From: Verrucomicrobiota bacterium
GTDB taxonomy: Bacteria > Verrucomicrobiota > Kiritimatiellia > RFP12 > UBA1067
Reading direction: 5' to 3'
Assembly (NCBI GenBank): GCA_022704145.1
Contig: JAKJGY010000006.1
Location: forward strand, 1-56,663
Length of the DNA: 56,663 bases
Shown: positions 42,325 through 50,887 of the stretch, in pieces
Position numbering within the stretch: the first letter of the stretch is position 1
How the letters are laid out: the number at the start of each line of letters is the position of its first letter
Position numbers and translations under genes: made by a program
The notes under the pieces: generated by a model
Database searches by the model: none
What the model was told of the DNA's origin: nothing
What the model saw: the letters and a program-made list of their open reading frames with translations, nothing else

Positions 42325-43409
42325 TGAGTACGGATATGAACATGTCGGACCTGCTGCAGGCGACGGTGGACGAAGGGGCCTCTGACCTGCACATTCGTGT
42401 GGGCGTGCCGCCCATGTTGCGCATCCACGGCTCGCTCACCCCGCTGGATAGCCCGGTGCTGGCGCCGGTTGACACCGAGGCGCTGGCGCGGTCGATCACC
42501 GCGGAGGACAAGTGGCAGGAGATCGAGAAGTGCGGCGGCGCCGACTTCGGTCTGCCGTTCGGCGACCTGGCGCGGTTCCGCGTAAGCGTGTTTAAGGAGC
42601 GCGGGCATTACGGCATCGTGCTGCGTCAGATTCCGAGCAAGCTGCTGACCTTGGAGCAGATCGGCCTGCCGGAGCAGGTCAAGGAGCTGCTGTTCAAGCC
42701 GCGCGGCCTGATTCTGGTGACGGGCCCGACCGGTTCGGGCAAGACGACCACGCTCGCCAGCATGCTCGACATCATCAACCGTGAGCGCGATGTCCACATC
42801 ATCACGGTTGAGGATCCGATCGAGTACTACCACCCGCACCGGAAGTCGGTGGTGACGCAGCGCGAGATCGGTCATGACGTGCCGACGTTCGCCGAGGCCA
42901 TCCGCCGCGCGCTGCGTCAGGACCCCGACGTGATCCTCGTCGGCGAAATGCGCGACCTGGAGACCATGCAGGCTGCGATCACGGCTGCGGAGACGGGCCA
43001 TCTGGTGTTTGCGACCCTGCATACGACGGGTGCCGCCGCGACCGTTGACCGTATCGTTGACGCGTTCCCGACCGACCAGCAGGAGCAGGTCCGGACGCAG
43101 CTTGCGGTGGGCCTGGTCGCGGTGATCTCGCAACTGTTGCTGGCGCGCGTGGATAAGCCGGGGCGCGTGGCGGCCTTCGAGATTATGATCTCGACGCCTT
43201 CGATCCGGTCGCGTATCCGCGATAACAAGACGTTCCAGATCGCGTCCGATATCCAGACCGGCGCCAAGTACGGGATGATCGCGCTCGACTCGCACCTGAT
43301 GGAGCTGCATCTGGGCGGCATGATCTCGTATGACGATCTCGTCACGAAGTCGCAGGACCCCGACACGTTGGTTCAGAAGCTGAAAGACGAACTGCAGGCG
43401 AGGAGGTAG
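42324..43409 (+). CDS. pilT: Type IV pilus retraction ATPase PilT
   Basis: 361 residues. Short N-terminal PAS-like region with [17 protein letters not shown], then a GspE-type ATPase: Walker [10 protein letters not shown] (134-142), [11 protein letters not shown]alker B region, and [19 protein letters not shown] segment [14 protein letters not shown] near the C-terminus is characteristic of PilT. There is no zinc motif, unlike the neighbouring PilB copies. PilT depolymerises pili for twitching, DNA uptake or attachment. The start ATG 42324 shares a base with the PilB stop. Confidence 0.95.
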
Positions 43410-43412
43410 GCC

Positions 43413-45134
43413 ATGGAAGAGACCGCAACACACAAAGAGGCCGCCTATGAGCCGCTGATCGATCTGGTCGTCAGTAACGGGATCATCGATCAGGAACAGG
43501 CCGAGGCGTTGCGTGAGGAGCACACCGGGACCGGTAAGCCGATCCGCACGCTGCTGGTGGATATGGGGTATGTCGCCGAGGACGACCTGTTGGGCATGAT
43601 GGCGGCCTATCAGGGGAGCGAGGTCGTGGATCTGGGCGTGCTGTCGCTCGATACCGACGTGATCCAGAGTATCCCGGGCAATGTCGCGCGCATGTACAAC
43701 GTGGTGCCTGTGGAGGCGACCGCCGGGACGATCACCTTGGCCACGAGCGACCTGATCGAGCCGCACGTGATGGATGAGCTGATGTTCGTCCTGACCAAGG
43801 ACGTGCAGTTCGTGCTGGCCCGTGAGAATGACGTGCGGACGCGGGTCTCGGAGTATTATGGCGACGAGAGCACCACGGTCGCCGAGATGCTCACCAGCCT
43901 GGAGTCCGATCTGGCGCTCGACAAGACGCTCAACGTGGACGAGTCGCTCGACGAGAAGAGCATCGAGGCCGCCTCGTCGGCCGCGCCGGTGATCCGCTTC
44001 GTGAACCTGGTGCTGTACCAGGCGGTGACCGACCGCGCCTCCGATATTCATTTCGAGCCGTTTGAGAAGGACTTTAAGATCCGTTACCGTGTGGACGGCG
44101 CGCTCTATGAGATGACCCCTCCGCCGCGCCGCCTCGCGCTGCCGATCATCTCGCGCATCAAGGTCATGTCGGGCCTGAACATTGCGGAGCGTCGTATCCC
44201 GCAGGACGGACGCATCTCGCTGACGGTGGCGGGCCGGGTGATCGACCTGCGCGTGTCGTGCCTGCCGACGTCGCACGGCGAGAGCGTCGTGCTGCGTGTG
44301 CTCGACCGGAGTGTGGTCTCGCTGGATCTTGAGAATATCGGGCTGCCCGAGGACGTCTATGAAGTCCTGACGATGGACATCGAGAAGCCGAACGGCATCA
44401 TCGTGGTGACCGGGCCGACCGGTTCAGGGAAGACGACGTCGCTCTACTCCTGCCTGCGGCGCATCAACACGATCGACTCGAAGCTGCTGACGGCGGAGGA
44501 GCCGGTCGAGTATGACATTGACGGTATTGTGCAGGTGCAGATCAACCCCGGGGCGGGAAACACCTTTCCCAAAGTCCTCCGCGCGTTTCTGCGTCAGGAT
44601 CCGGACATCATGATGATCGGCGAGATCCGCGATCTGGAGACGGCCCAGATCGCGGTGCAGGCGTCGCTGACGGGCCACTTGGTGTTCAGCACGCTGCACA
44701 CGAACGACTCGGCGGGCGCGGTGACGCGTCTGATCGACATGAACGTCGAGCCGTATCTGATCGCCTCGACCCTGGAGGCGATCCTGGGGCAGCGGTTGGT
44801 CCGGACGATCTGCCTCAATTGTAAGGAGCCGTACACGCCGGATGACGACACGCTCAAGCGGCTGGATTTGCGGCGTGAGAATGCGGGTGACCGGCCGTTC
44901 TACTACGGCCGGGGGTGCTCCAAGTGTAACGGGACGGGCTATAAGGGCCGTAAGGGCGTGTTCGAGTATCTGCGGATATCCGATCCGATCCGCGAGCTGA
45001 TCAACGAGCGCCGCCCGACCCTGTTTATCCGGGAGCGCGCGCGCGAGCTGGGCATGCGGACGATGCGCGAGGATGCGATCCGCAATGTGCTGGACGGGTA
45101 TACCACGGTGGACGAGGTCTTGCGTTACACGTAG
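43413..45134 (+). CDS. GspE/PilB-family secretion ATPase, second copy
   Basis: 573 residues. It starts three bases after pilT. MshEN-type domain at the N-terminus (LIDLVVSNGIIDQEQAEALR), Walker [10 protein letters not shown] (334-342), MMIGEIRDLET Walker B region, LVFSTLHTND, and a zinc site CLNC...CSKC. It is clearly paralogous to the copy at 40633 but divergent (for instance EEPVEYD against EDPVEYQ after the Walker A strand), so it is an old duplication and not a recent one. It could serve a second system, such as type II secretion, while the first serves pili. No pilC or gspF gene follows. Confidence 0.92.
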   Translation: MEETATHKEAAYEPLIDLVVSNGIIDQEQAEALREEHTGTGKPIRTLLVDMGYVAEDDLLGMMAAYQGSEVVDLGVLSLDTDVIQSIPGNVARMYNVVPVEATAGTITLATSDLIEPHVMDELMFVLTKDVQFVLARENDVRTRVSEYYGDESTTVAEMLTSLESDLALDKTLNVDESLDEKSIEAASSAAPVIRFVNLVLYQAVTDRASDIHFEPFEKDFKIRYRVDGALYEMTPPPRRLALPIISRIKVMSGLNIAERRIPQDGRISLTVAGRVIDLRVSCLPTSHGESVVLRVLDRSVVSLDLENIGLPEDVYEVLTMDIEKPNGIIVVTGPTGSGKTTSLYSCLRRINTIDSKLLTAEEPVEYDIDGIVQVQINPGAGNTFPKVLRAFLRQDPDIMMIGEIRDLETAQIAVQASLTGHLVFSTLHTNDSAGAVTRLIDMNVEPYLIASTLEAILGQRLVRTICLNCKEPYTPDDDTLKRLDLRRENAGDRPFYYGRGCSKCNGTGYKGRKGVFEYLRISDPIRELINERRPTLFIRERARELGMRTMREDAIRNVLDGYTTVDEVLRYT

Positions 45135-45183
45135 TGCGCGTGGGGCTGTGTCTGAGGCGGCGGTGACGTAAGAGGAGTCGGAC

Positions 45184-46104
45184 ATGGAAAATGTGGTGAT
45201 TATCGGAAGCGGGCCGGCGGGCCTGACGGCCGCGATTTACGCGGCGCGGGCCAACCTCAGTCCGGTGGTTGTCGACGGCATGCAGCCCGGGGGGCAGTTG
45301 ACGCAGACGACGGATGTGGAGAACTACCCGGGTTTCGAGCAGCCGGTCAACGGGTTTGAGCTGGTCGCGACGATGCGGCGGCAGGCCGAGCGGTTCGGCG
45401 TGCGGTTTCTGATGGACGAGGTGGCCTCCTGCGAGCTGGCGGGTGAGGTCAAGCGGGTCAGCCTGATGATCGGCGGCGAGCTGCTGGCGCGCACCGTGAT
45501 TATCGCCACCGGCGCACGCGCGCGGTATCTGGGGCTGCCGTCCGAGCAGCGCCTGATCGGCAAAGGCGTGTCCGCCTGCGCCACCTGTGACGGCGCCTTC
45601 TTCAAGGGGTTGCGTGTGGCGGTGGTCGGCGGGGGCGACACGGCGATGGAGGATGCGCTCTACCTGTCGCGCCTGGCCTCGCATGTGACGGTGATCCATC
45701 GGCGCGACGCGTTTCGCGCCTCCAAGATCATGGCAGAGCGGGTTCTGGCCACGTCCAACATCACGGTGGTGTGGAACTCGGTCGTGGCCGAGGTGCTGGA
45801 TGCCGGCAAGGGCGAGGTCGCCGGGCTCCGTCTGCAGGACGTGAGGACGGGCGAGCTGAGCGCGTGTGAGGTGCAGGGGCTTTTCGTGGCGATCGGCCAT
45901 ACGCCCAATACCGCGGCGTTTGCGGGGCAGGTCGAGCTGGACGCGGAGGGTTACGTGGTCACAGCCGACACCCGGTGCTCGCAGAGCGGGGTGTTCGCGG
46001 CGGGCGACGTGCAGGACAGGCACTACAAGCAGGCTGTGACGGCGGCGGGGTCGGGGTGCATGGCCGCGCTGCAGGTGGAGCGTTATTTGGCGGCGCGCGG
46101 GTGA
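45184..46104 (+). CDS. trxB: Thioredoxin reductase
   Basis: 306 residues. FAD-binding GSGPAGLTAAIYAARA at the N-terminus, the redox-active pair in CATC (132-135), and the NADPH motif GGGDTAMEDALYL. The C-terminal FAD segment TRCSQSGVFAAGDVQD is intact. It passes electrons from NADPH to thioredoxin in the cytoplasm. GGAG lies in GAGGAG eight bases before ATG 45184. The exporter gene starts three bases after its stop. Confidence 0.97.
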   Translation: MENVVIIGSGPAGLTAAIYAARANLSPVVVDGMQPGGQLTQTTDVENYPGFEQPVNGFELVATMRRQAERFGVRFLMDEVASCELAGEVKRVSLMIGGELLARTVIIATGARARYLGLPSEQRLIGKGVSACATCDGAFFKGLRVAVVGGGDTAMEDALYLSRLASHVTVIHRRDAFRASKIMAERVLATSNITVVWNSVVAEVLDAGKGEVAGLRLQDVRTGELSACEVQGLFVAIGHTPNTAAFAGQVELDAEGYVVTADTRCSQSGVFAAGDVQDRHYKQAVTAAGSGCMAALQVERYLAARG

Positions 46105-46107
46105 ACT

Positions 46108-48087
46108 ATGGCTGAATTCTTTGATCGGGAATATGGGGCCCGCGAGGCGTACGGGCGGCTCTACCGCTACGCGCGCAAATACCGGGCGCGGTTGCTGGTC
46201 GGGCTGGTCGCCGGTTCGGTGACCGCCGGCTCCTGGGTGCCGATCTTCCAGCTTGTGCAGCCGCTGCTCAAGCAGTTCCAGACGACCAGCGAGCAGTTTT
46301 ATGAGGAGAGCCAGCACGACCAGCAGAAGCCGGGCGCGGAGCATCCGCATTCGGTGCTGGATGAGGGTCTGAAGGAGCTTGCCCAGCGCACGGCGGACGG
46401 GAAGCCCTTGCCCAAGGACGACCACCTGCCGGAGTGGTTTGAGAAGGTCGAGGCGGCCGCCGCAAAGCTGGGCATCAAGTTCCGTGACGCGCAAGGCAAC
46501 ATGACCGCGCAACTGTTGCTGCTGCTGATCATCGTGGTGCCGGTCATCCTGCTGGTCAAGATCCTGACCATGTACCTGAACAACTACTTTCTGCGCTGGA
46601 CAGGGGCGAAGGTGGTTCAGGACTTGCGGATCGACCTGTTCCGGCATCTTCAGAAGCAGTCGCTGCATTTCTTCGGGCGGACGGACGTCGGCCAGATCAT
46701 GAGCCGCTGTACCAGCGACCCGCAGCAGATCGACCATGTGATCGCCCATACGCTGGCTGACCTCTGCCGCGCCCCCTTTGAGATTCTGGTGTCCTTCGGT
46801 TTCGTGATCTATTTTGCGATCCAGAACGACATGATCGAGACGCTTGTCCTCGTGCTGTTCGGCTTCCCGCTGTTCATCGTTCCGATGGCGGTGATCGGCT
46901 CGATGGTCCGTAAATGGTCGCGCAAGGCGTTACACCGCATCGCCTTTATCTCGTCTAAGATGCACGAGAACCTGACCTGTATCCGGGTCGTCAAGGCCTA
47001 TCACACCGAAGCGTTCGAGATTGAGAAGTACCGGCAGGTGAACCAGACCTACATCAAGAGCGTGTTGCGGGCGATCCGTCTGGAGCTGCTGATCACGCCT
47101 GCGGTGGAGGGTACGGGCATCCTGCTGATCTTCATATTCGTCGCGTACTGTTTCATGCGTAAGGTCGCGGTGCATGAGATCGCCCCGCTGCTGGTTCCGT
47201 TCCTGGTGGCGTACCGTCCGGTGAAACAGCTCGGGAAGGTGCAGGCGCAGATTGAGCGCGGACGGGCGGCGTTGGCCCGCATCTATTCGCTGCTCGATCT
47301 GGACTTGAGCTTGCCGGAAGCGGAGGCACCGGTACGCAAGGAGGCGTTTGCCGACCGTGTCCGTTTCGATGACGTGTGCTTCAGTTATCAGGGGCAGGGG
47401 GCGGGGGAGCTGACGATCCGGAATGTGACGTTCGACATTCCGCGCGGCTCGCTGGTCGCGGTGGTTGGGGGCACCGGGTCGGGCAAGACGACCTTGGCCA
47501 ATCTGCTGGCGCGTTTCTATGACCCGCTGAGCGGCGCCGTGACCATGGACGGTGTGGATTTGCGGCAGTTGGAGGTCGCGGATCTGCGCAAGCTGATCGG
47601 CGTGGTGACGCAGGAGACGGTGCTGTTTAACGACACGATCACCAGCAACATCGCGTATGGCTCGCCGGAGGCGACGCACGAGGAGGTGGTGGCCGCCGCC
47701 AAGCTGGCCAACGCGCACGAGTTCATCATAGCGCAGCCGGAGGGGTACGAGCGTGTTGTCGGCGAGAAGGGGTTTGCGTTAAGCGGCGGCGAGCGGCAGC
47801 GCGTGGCGATCGCCCGCGCGATCCTCAAGAACCCGCCGATCCTGATCCTTGACGAGGCGACGAGTGCGCTGGACACAGTGACCGAGCGGTTGGTGCAGGA
47901 CGCGATCAACAAGCTTATGGCGAATCGGACGACCTTTGCGATCGCCCACCGTCTCAGCACGATCCGTAAGGCGGATCTGATCCTGGTGCTGGATAAGGGG
48001 GCGATCATCGAGCGTGGCACGCATGGCGAGCTTTTTGCGGCGGGAGGCTGCTATCGTAAGCTGTGCGACATGCAGATGATGGACTGA
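46108..48087 (+). CDS. MsbA-like ABC exporter with enlarged first periplasmic loop
   Basis: 659 residues, longer than the ~580 usual for MsbA. Six transmembrane segments form an exporter domain, followed by an ATPase with Walker A GGTGSGKTT, signature LSGGERQR, Walker B LILDEATSALD and the H-loop in IAHRLS. The extra length is a hydrophilic stretch of about 75 residues between the first and second segments (from FQTTSEQFYEESQ to FRDAQGNMT). MsbA flips lipid A-core across the inner membrane; drug or lipid export generally is the fallback. The neighbouring murJ is also a lipid flippase gene. Weak Shine-Dalgarno; start is three bases after trxB. Confidence 0.85.
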   Translation: MAEFFDREYGAREAYGRLYRYARKYRARLLVGLVAGSVTAGSWVPIFQLVQPLLKQFQTTSEQFYEESQHDQQKPGAEHPHSVLDEGLKELAQRTADGKPLPKDDHLPEWFEKVEAAAAKLGIKFRDAQGNMTAQLLLLLIIVVPVILLVKILTMYLNNYFLRWTGAKVVQDLRIDLFRHLQKQSLHFFGRTDVGQIMSRCTSDPQQIDHVIAHTLADLCRAPFEILVSFGFVIYFAIQNDMIETLVLVLFGFPLFIVPMAVIGSMVRKWSRKALHRIAFISSKMHENLTCIRVVKAYHTEAFEIEKYRQVNQTYIKSVLRAIRLELLITPAVEGTGILLIFIFVAYCFMRKVAVHEIAPLLVPFLVAYRPVKQLGKVQAQIERGRAALARIYSLLDLDLSLPEAEAPVRKEAFADRVRFDDVCFSYQGQGAGELTIRNVTFDIPRGSLVAVVGGTGSGKTTLANLLARFYDPLSGAVTMDGVDLRQLEVADLRKLIGVVTQETVLFNDTITSNIAYGSPEATHEEVVAAAKLANAHEFIIAQPEGYERVVGEKGFALSGGERQRVAIARAILKNPPILILDEATSALDTVTERLVQDAINKLMANRTTFAIAHRLSTIRKADLILVLDKGAIIERGTHGELFAAGGCYRKLCDMQMMD

Positions 48088-48131
48088 GTCGGTCGGCGTC
48101 CGGAGTGTCGCTGCGGGGGCGGCGGCACGGC

Positions 48132-48170
48132 GGGGGGGGGACGACGCGAGACCGCATGTCCTGGGGGGGG
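48132..48170 (+). repeat. Two G-runs before murJ
   Basis: Nine G at 48132-48140 and eight G at 48163-48170. The second run is immediately upstream of the murJ start and would serve as its Shine-Dalgarno, so slippage there could alter its spacing to the start codon. Confidence 0.65.
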
Positions 48171-48173
48171 CGT

Positions 48174-49790
48174 ATGGGAGAGCATAAGACCAGTCTGGAG
48201 AAGCACATCTTCAAGGCCAGCGCGTTCGTGCTGATCGCGCATGTGCTGTTTAAGCTCGCCGGTCTGATTCAGGCGAAGGCGATGGTGGCGTTCCTGCCCA
48301 TCGCGACCTATGATGCGGTTTATGCCTTCGCGTTCGAGAACGGCATCTACATGCTGTTTCTGATCGGTGAGGAGTCGTTGGGCCCCTCGTTCCTGCCGGT
48401 CTTCATGCGCCAGTTGGACACAGGTTCGGAAAAGGACGCGTGGTCGTTTGCCAACACCATCCTGACGGTTCAGTTCGCGGTGCTGGCAGGGGTCGCGGCT
48501 GTCCTGTTCTGCGCGCCGCAGGCGATGGTCGAGCTGATGAGCGTCTGGGGCGCAAACAGCTCGCCTGAGAAGTATGAGCTGGCGGTGCGGAGCGTGCGGG
48601 CGATGGCGCCCGCGCTCATCGGCCTGTCGCTCGGCTCGACCACGTATGTGCTGCTGAACGGCTATAAGCGGTTCTTTCTGGCGGCCTTCGGTGATGCGGT
48701 GTGGAAGTTCTGCGCGGTCCTGCTCCTGGCAATGGGTGTGTTGTTTCACGCCGACGGGGCTCAGTGGCTGATGTGGGGCCTGGTGGCTGGCGCGGCCTGT
48801 AAGGTGCTGACGCACCTCTGCGGGTTGCGCGACAAGCTCCGGCTGTTCCGTCCGGCCCTCTCCTTCTCGCATCCGGCCGTCAGGCGGATGGCCTGGCTGA
48901 TGTTGCCGCTGTTGGCGGGGATCATCTTCGCCAAGATCCGCGACGTCTATAACAACGTCTACGTGCTGAGCGCGCTTGACGAGTCCGGGCTGATGCAGGC
49001 GAACTCGATCGGCAAGAAGCTGCAGAGCACCCTGCTCTTCCTGGTGCCATATACCTTGTCGATCGCGGTGTTTCCCTATTTCTGCGAGCTGGTGGATCAG
49101 AAGGACCATGAGCGTCTGGGGCGGCTGGTGACGCGCTTTGGCCGCATGCTGCTGTCGGTGTTCGTCCCGTTCGCGCTATTTGTGGCGATGGCGGCGGTCC
49201 CGCTGACGGCCCTGTTGTTCAAGGGTGGCTATTTTGATGCGGATGCGGTCAGGCGGACGGCTGTGTCGCTCTCGTTCTACACCTTCATGCTGCCTGCTGC
49301 GGCGATCGAGATGCTGGTGATGCAGGCGTTCTTTGCCAACCGGCGAATGGTCTCCGTCACGGTGATCGGCGTGCTCTTTTCGGCGTTCAGCATGGGCGTC
49401 AGTTGGCTGGGTCTGAAGCTCTGCGGGTCGCACGACCTGCTGCTCCTGGCGGTGATCGCAGGCGGGGTGACCTTGGCGCGGATGCTGAAGTGTGTGACGC
49501 TGGTCGAGATGCTGAAGAAGAACGCGCCGGTCTTCCCGTTTAAGGAGATGGCCGTGTTCTTGGCGCGCGTGACGCTGGCGTCGGTGGCGGCGTCGGTGGC
49601 GGGCTGGCTCCTGCTGCGGTTCCTGACCGGTCTGCCGGGGCTGTCCGGAAGAATGGGGGATGTGGTCAAGCTGGGCTGTTCGGCTTCGGTGTTCGGGTGC
49701 GTGTATCTGGGTTGCGCGTACGCGTTGCGCATTGTCGAAGTGCACGAACTGTATGCGCTGGCGCTTCAGAAAGTCCGCAAACGGGCTTGA
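48174..49790 (+). CDS. murJ: Lipid II flippase MurJ/MviN
   Basis: 538 residues with about 14 hydrophobic segments, the MATE-like fold of MurJ. Family-like segments include FLPIATYDAVYAFAFENGIY, EESLGPSFLPVF near the N-terminus, MLPLLAGIIFAKIRDVYNN in the seventh to eighth helices and SIAVFPYFCELVDQKDHERL. It moves lipid-linked peptidoglycan precursor across the inner membrane. The frame is open to 48063, but the ATG at 48174 with a G-rich site just upstream is the start that keeps the family N-terminus. An 86-base gap separates it from the exporter. Confidence 0.88.
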   Translation: MGEHKTSLEKHIFKASAFVLIAHVLFKLAGLIQAKAMVAFLPIATYDAVYAFAFENGIYMLFLIGEESLGPSFLPVFMRQLDTGSEKDAWSFANTILTVQFAVLAGVAAVLFCAPQAMVELMSVWGANSSPEKYELAVRSVRAMAPALIGLSLGSTTYVLLNGYKRFFLAAFGDAVWKFCAVLLLAMGVLFHADGAQWLMWGLVAGAACKVLTHLCGLRDKLRLFRPALSFSHPAVRRMAWLMLPLLAGIIFAKIRDVYNNVYVLSALDESGLMQANSIGKKLQSTLLFLVPYTLSIAVFPYFCELVDQKDHERLGRLVTRFGRMLLSVFVPFALFVAMAAVPLTALLFKGGYFDADAVRRTAVSLSFYTFMLPAAAIEMLVMQAFFANRRMVSVTVIGVLFSAFSMGVSWLGLKLCGSHDLLLLAVIAGGVTLARMLKCVTLVEMLKKNAPVFPFKEMAVFLARVTLASVAASVAGWLLLRFLTGLPGLSGRMGDVVKLGCSASVFGCVYLGCAYALRIVEVHELYALALQKVRKRA

Positions 49791-49881
49791 GGGGCTGGCG
49801 CGCTTTGTATTACAGTTCTCCTGTTGCGGAGCGGTCATTACGGCCGACGCAGGCGGACAACGTTTTTAAGGAGTACACACG

Positions 49882-50199
49882 ATGGGCATGTTTGATCAGG
49901 TGAAGCAGGCGATGCAGATGCGTAAGGAGGCCAAGCGTATCCAGGCGGAGATCGAGCGGCTGACCAGCGAGTATGCGAACGGCGGGGTGTCCTGCGTGGT
50001 GCGAGGCGACTTCACGGTGCTGTCGATCAAGGTCTCGCCCGCGGCGTTGCAGGAGGTCGTGGGGGGCAAGCCCGAGCGCTTTGAGACGATGCTGACCACG
50101 GTGGTGAACGGCGCGCTCAAGGACGTCAAGCGGAAGACGCAGGAGGCGATGGCCAAGATGATGCAGGGCTCCGGGATGGGGGATATGCTCGGGGGGTGA
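49882..50199 (+). CDS. ybaB: Nucleoid-associated protein, YbaB/EbfC family
   Basis: 105 residues. FDQVKQAMQMRKEAKRIQAEI forms the N-terminal helix of the tweezer fold, followed by a beta sheet (GVSCVVRGDFTVLSIKVSP), then a C-terminal helix ending in GSGMGDMLGG. The family binds DNA without strong sequence preference. It sits directly before recR, as in many bacteria (dnaX-ybaB-recR), although no dnaX is seen here. The start ATG 49882 has AAGGAG nine bases upstream. Confidence 0.93.
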   Translation: MGMFDQVKQAMQMRKEAKRIQAEIERLTSEYANGGVSCVVRGDFTVLSIKVSPAALQEVVGGKPERFETMLTTVVNGALKDVKRKTQEAMAKMMQGSGMGDMLGG

Positions 50200-50205
50200 T
50201 GCCGC

Positions 50206-50805
50206 ATGGTCGCGCCGGTCGACAATCTGATCCGTGCGTTATCGCGGCTGCCGGGTCTGGGGCGGCGGTCGGCGGAGCGTGCGGCCTTGGCTCTGGTTCG
50301 CAGGCCGGAGGCTTTGCTCGATGTGCTGGTGGCCGCTTTGCAGGAGGCGCGCGCCGAGGTCTGCTGTTGTCAGGTCTGCGGCGGCTTCACCTCGCGGGGG
50401 CGGACGCCCTGCGCGCTCTGTACGGACGCGGCGCGCGATGATGGGGTCCTCTGTGTGGTGGAGGAGCCGTCTGACATCTTCCCGATCGAGCGTTCCGGCG
50501 GCTTCAACGGGCGCTATCACGCCCTGATGGGGAAGCTGTCGCCGGCGCGCCAGGCGGGGCCGGACGAGCTGCGCCTCGGGGCGTTGGCGGAGCGGGTCGC
50601 GCGGGGGAGCGTGCGGGAGGTGCTGCTGGCGCTGAGCACGGACATGGAGGGCGACGCCACGGCGGGGTATATCGGCGAGCTGCTCAAACCGTACGGGGTC
50701 CGGCTGACGCGGCTCGCGTTCGGCCTGCCGGCCGACAGCGGCGTGGGGTATTCGGATCCGCTTACGCTCAAGCGGGCGATTAGCGGGCGGGTGTTGTGCG
50801 GGTAA
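50206..50805 (+). CDS. recR: Recombination mediator RecR
   Basis: 199 residues. The N-terminal helix-hairpin-helix (LSRLPGLGRRSAERAAL) is followed by a C4 zinc finger (CCQVCGGFTSRGRTPCALC), then a Toprim segment (VLCVVEEPSDIFPIERSGGF) and a C-terminal GVGYSDPLTLKRAI helix. It loads RecA onto gapped DNA with RecF and RecO. It starts six bases after ybaB, with a G-rich ribosome-binding stretch in the preceding stop region, so the two are one unit. Confidence 0.97.
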   Translation: MVAPVDNLIRALSRLPGLGRRSAERAALALVRRPEALLDVLVAALQEARAEVCCCQVCGGFTSRGRTPCALCTDAARDDGVLCVVEEPSDIFPIERSGGFNGRYHALMGKLSPARQAGPDELRLGALAERVARGSVREVLLALSTDMEGDATAGYIGELLKPYGVRLTRLAFGLPADSGVGYSDPLTLKRAISGRVLCG

Positions 50806-50887
50806 GAGGGTTGAGCTTGGCCGCGCTGCGCCGGCGGGGTGCCGGGCCCGCGGGCAGCCGGGCGGAAGCGGGATAAGGGAGGTCACG

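Noticed and set aside
43413..45134. Second PilB-like gene as an assembly duplicate of the first
   Set aside because: The two are too different in sequence and length, and pilT with unique sequence lies between them.
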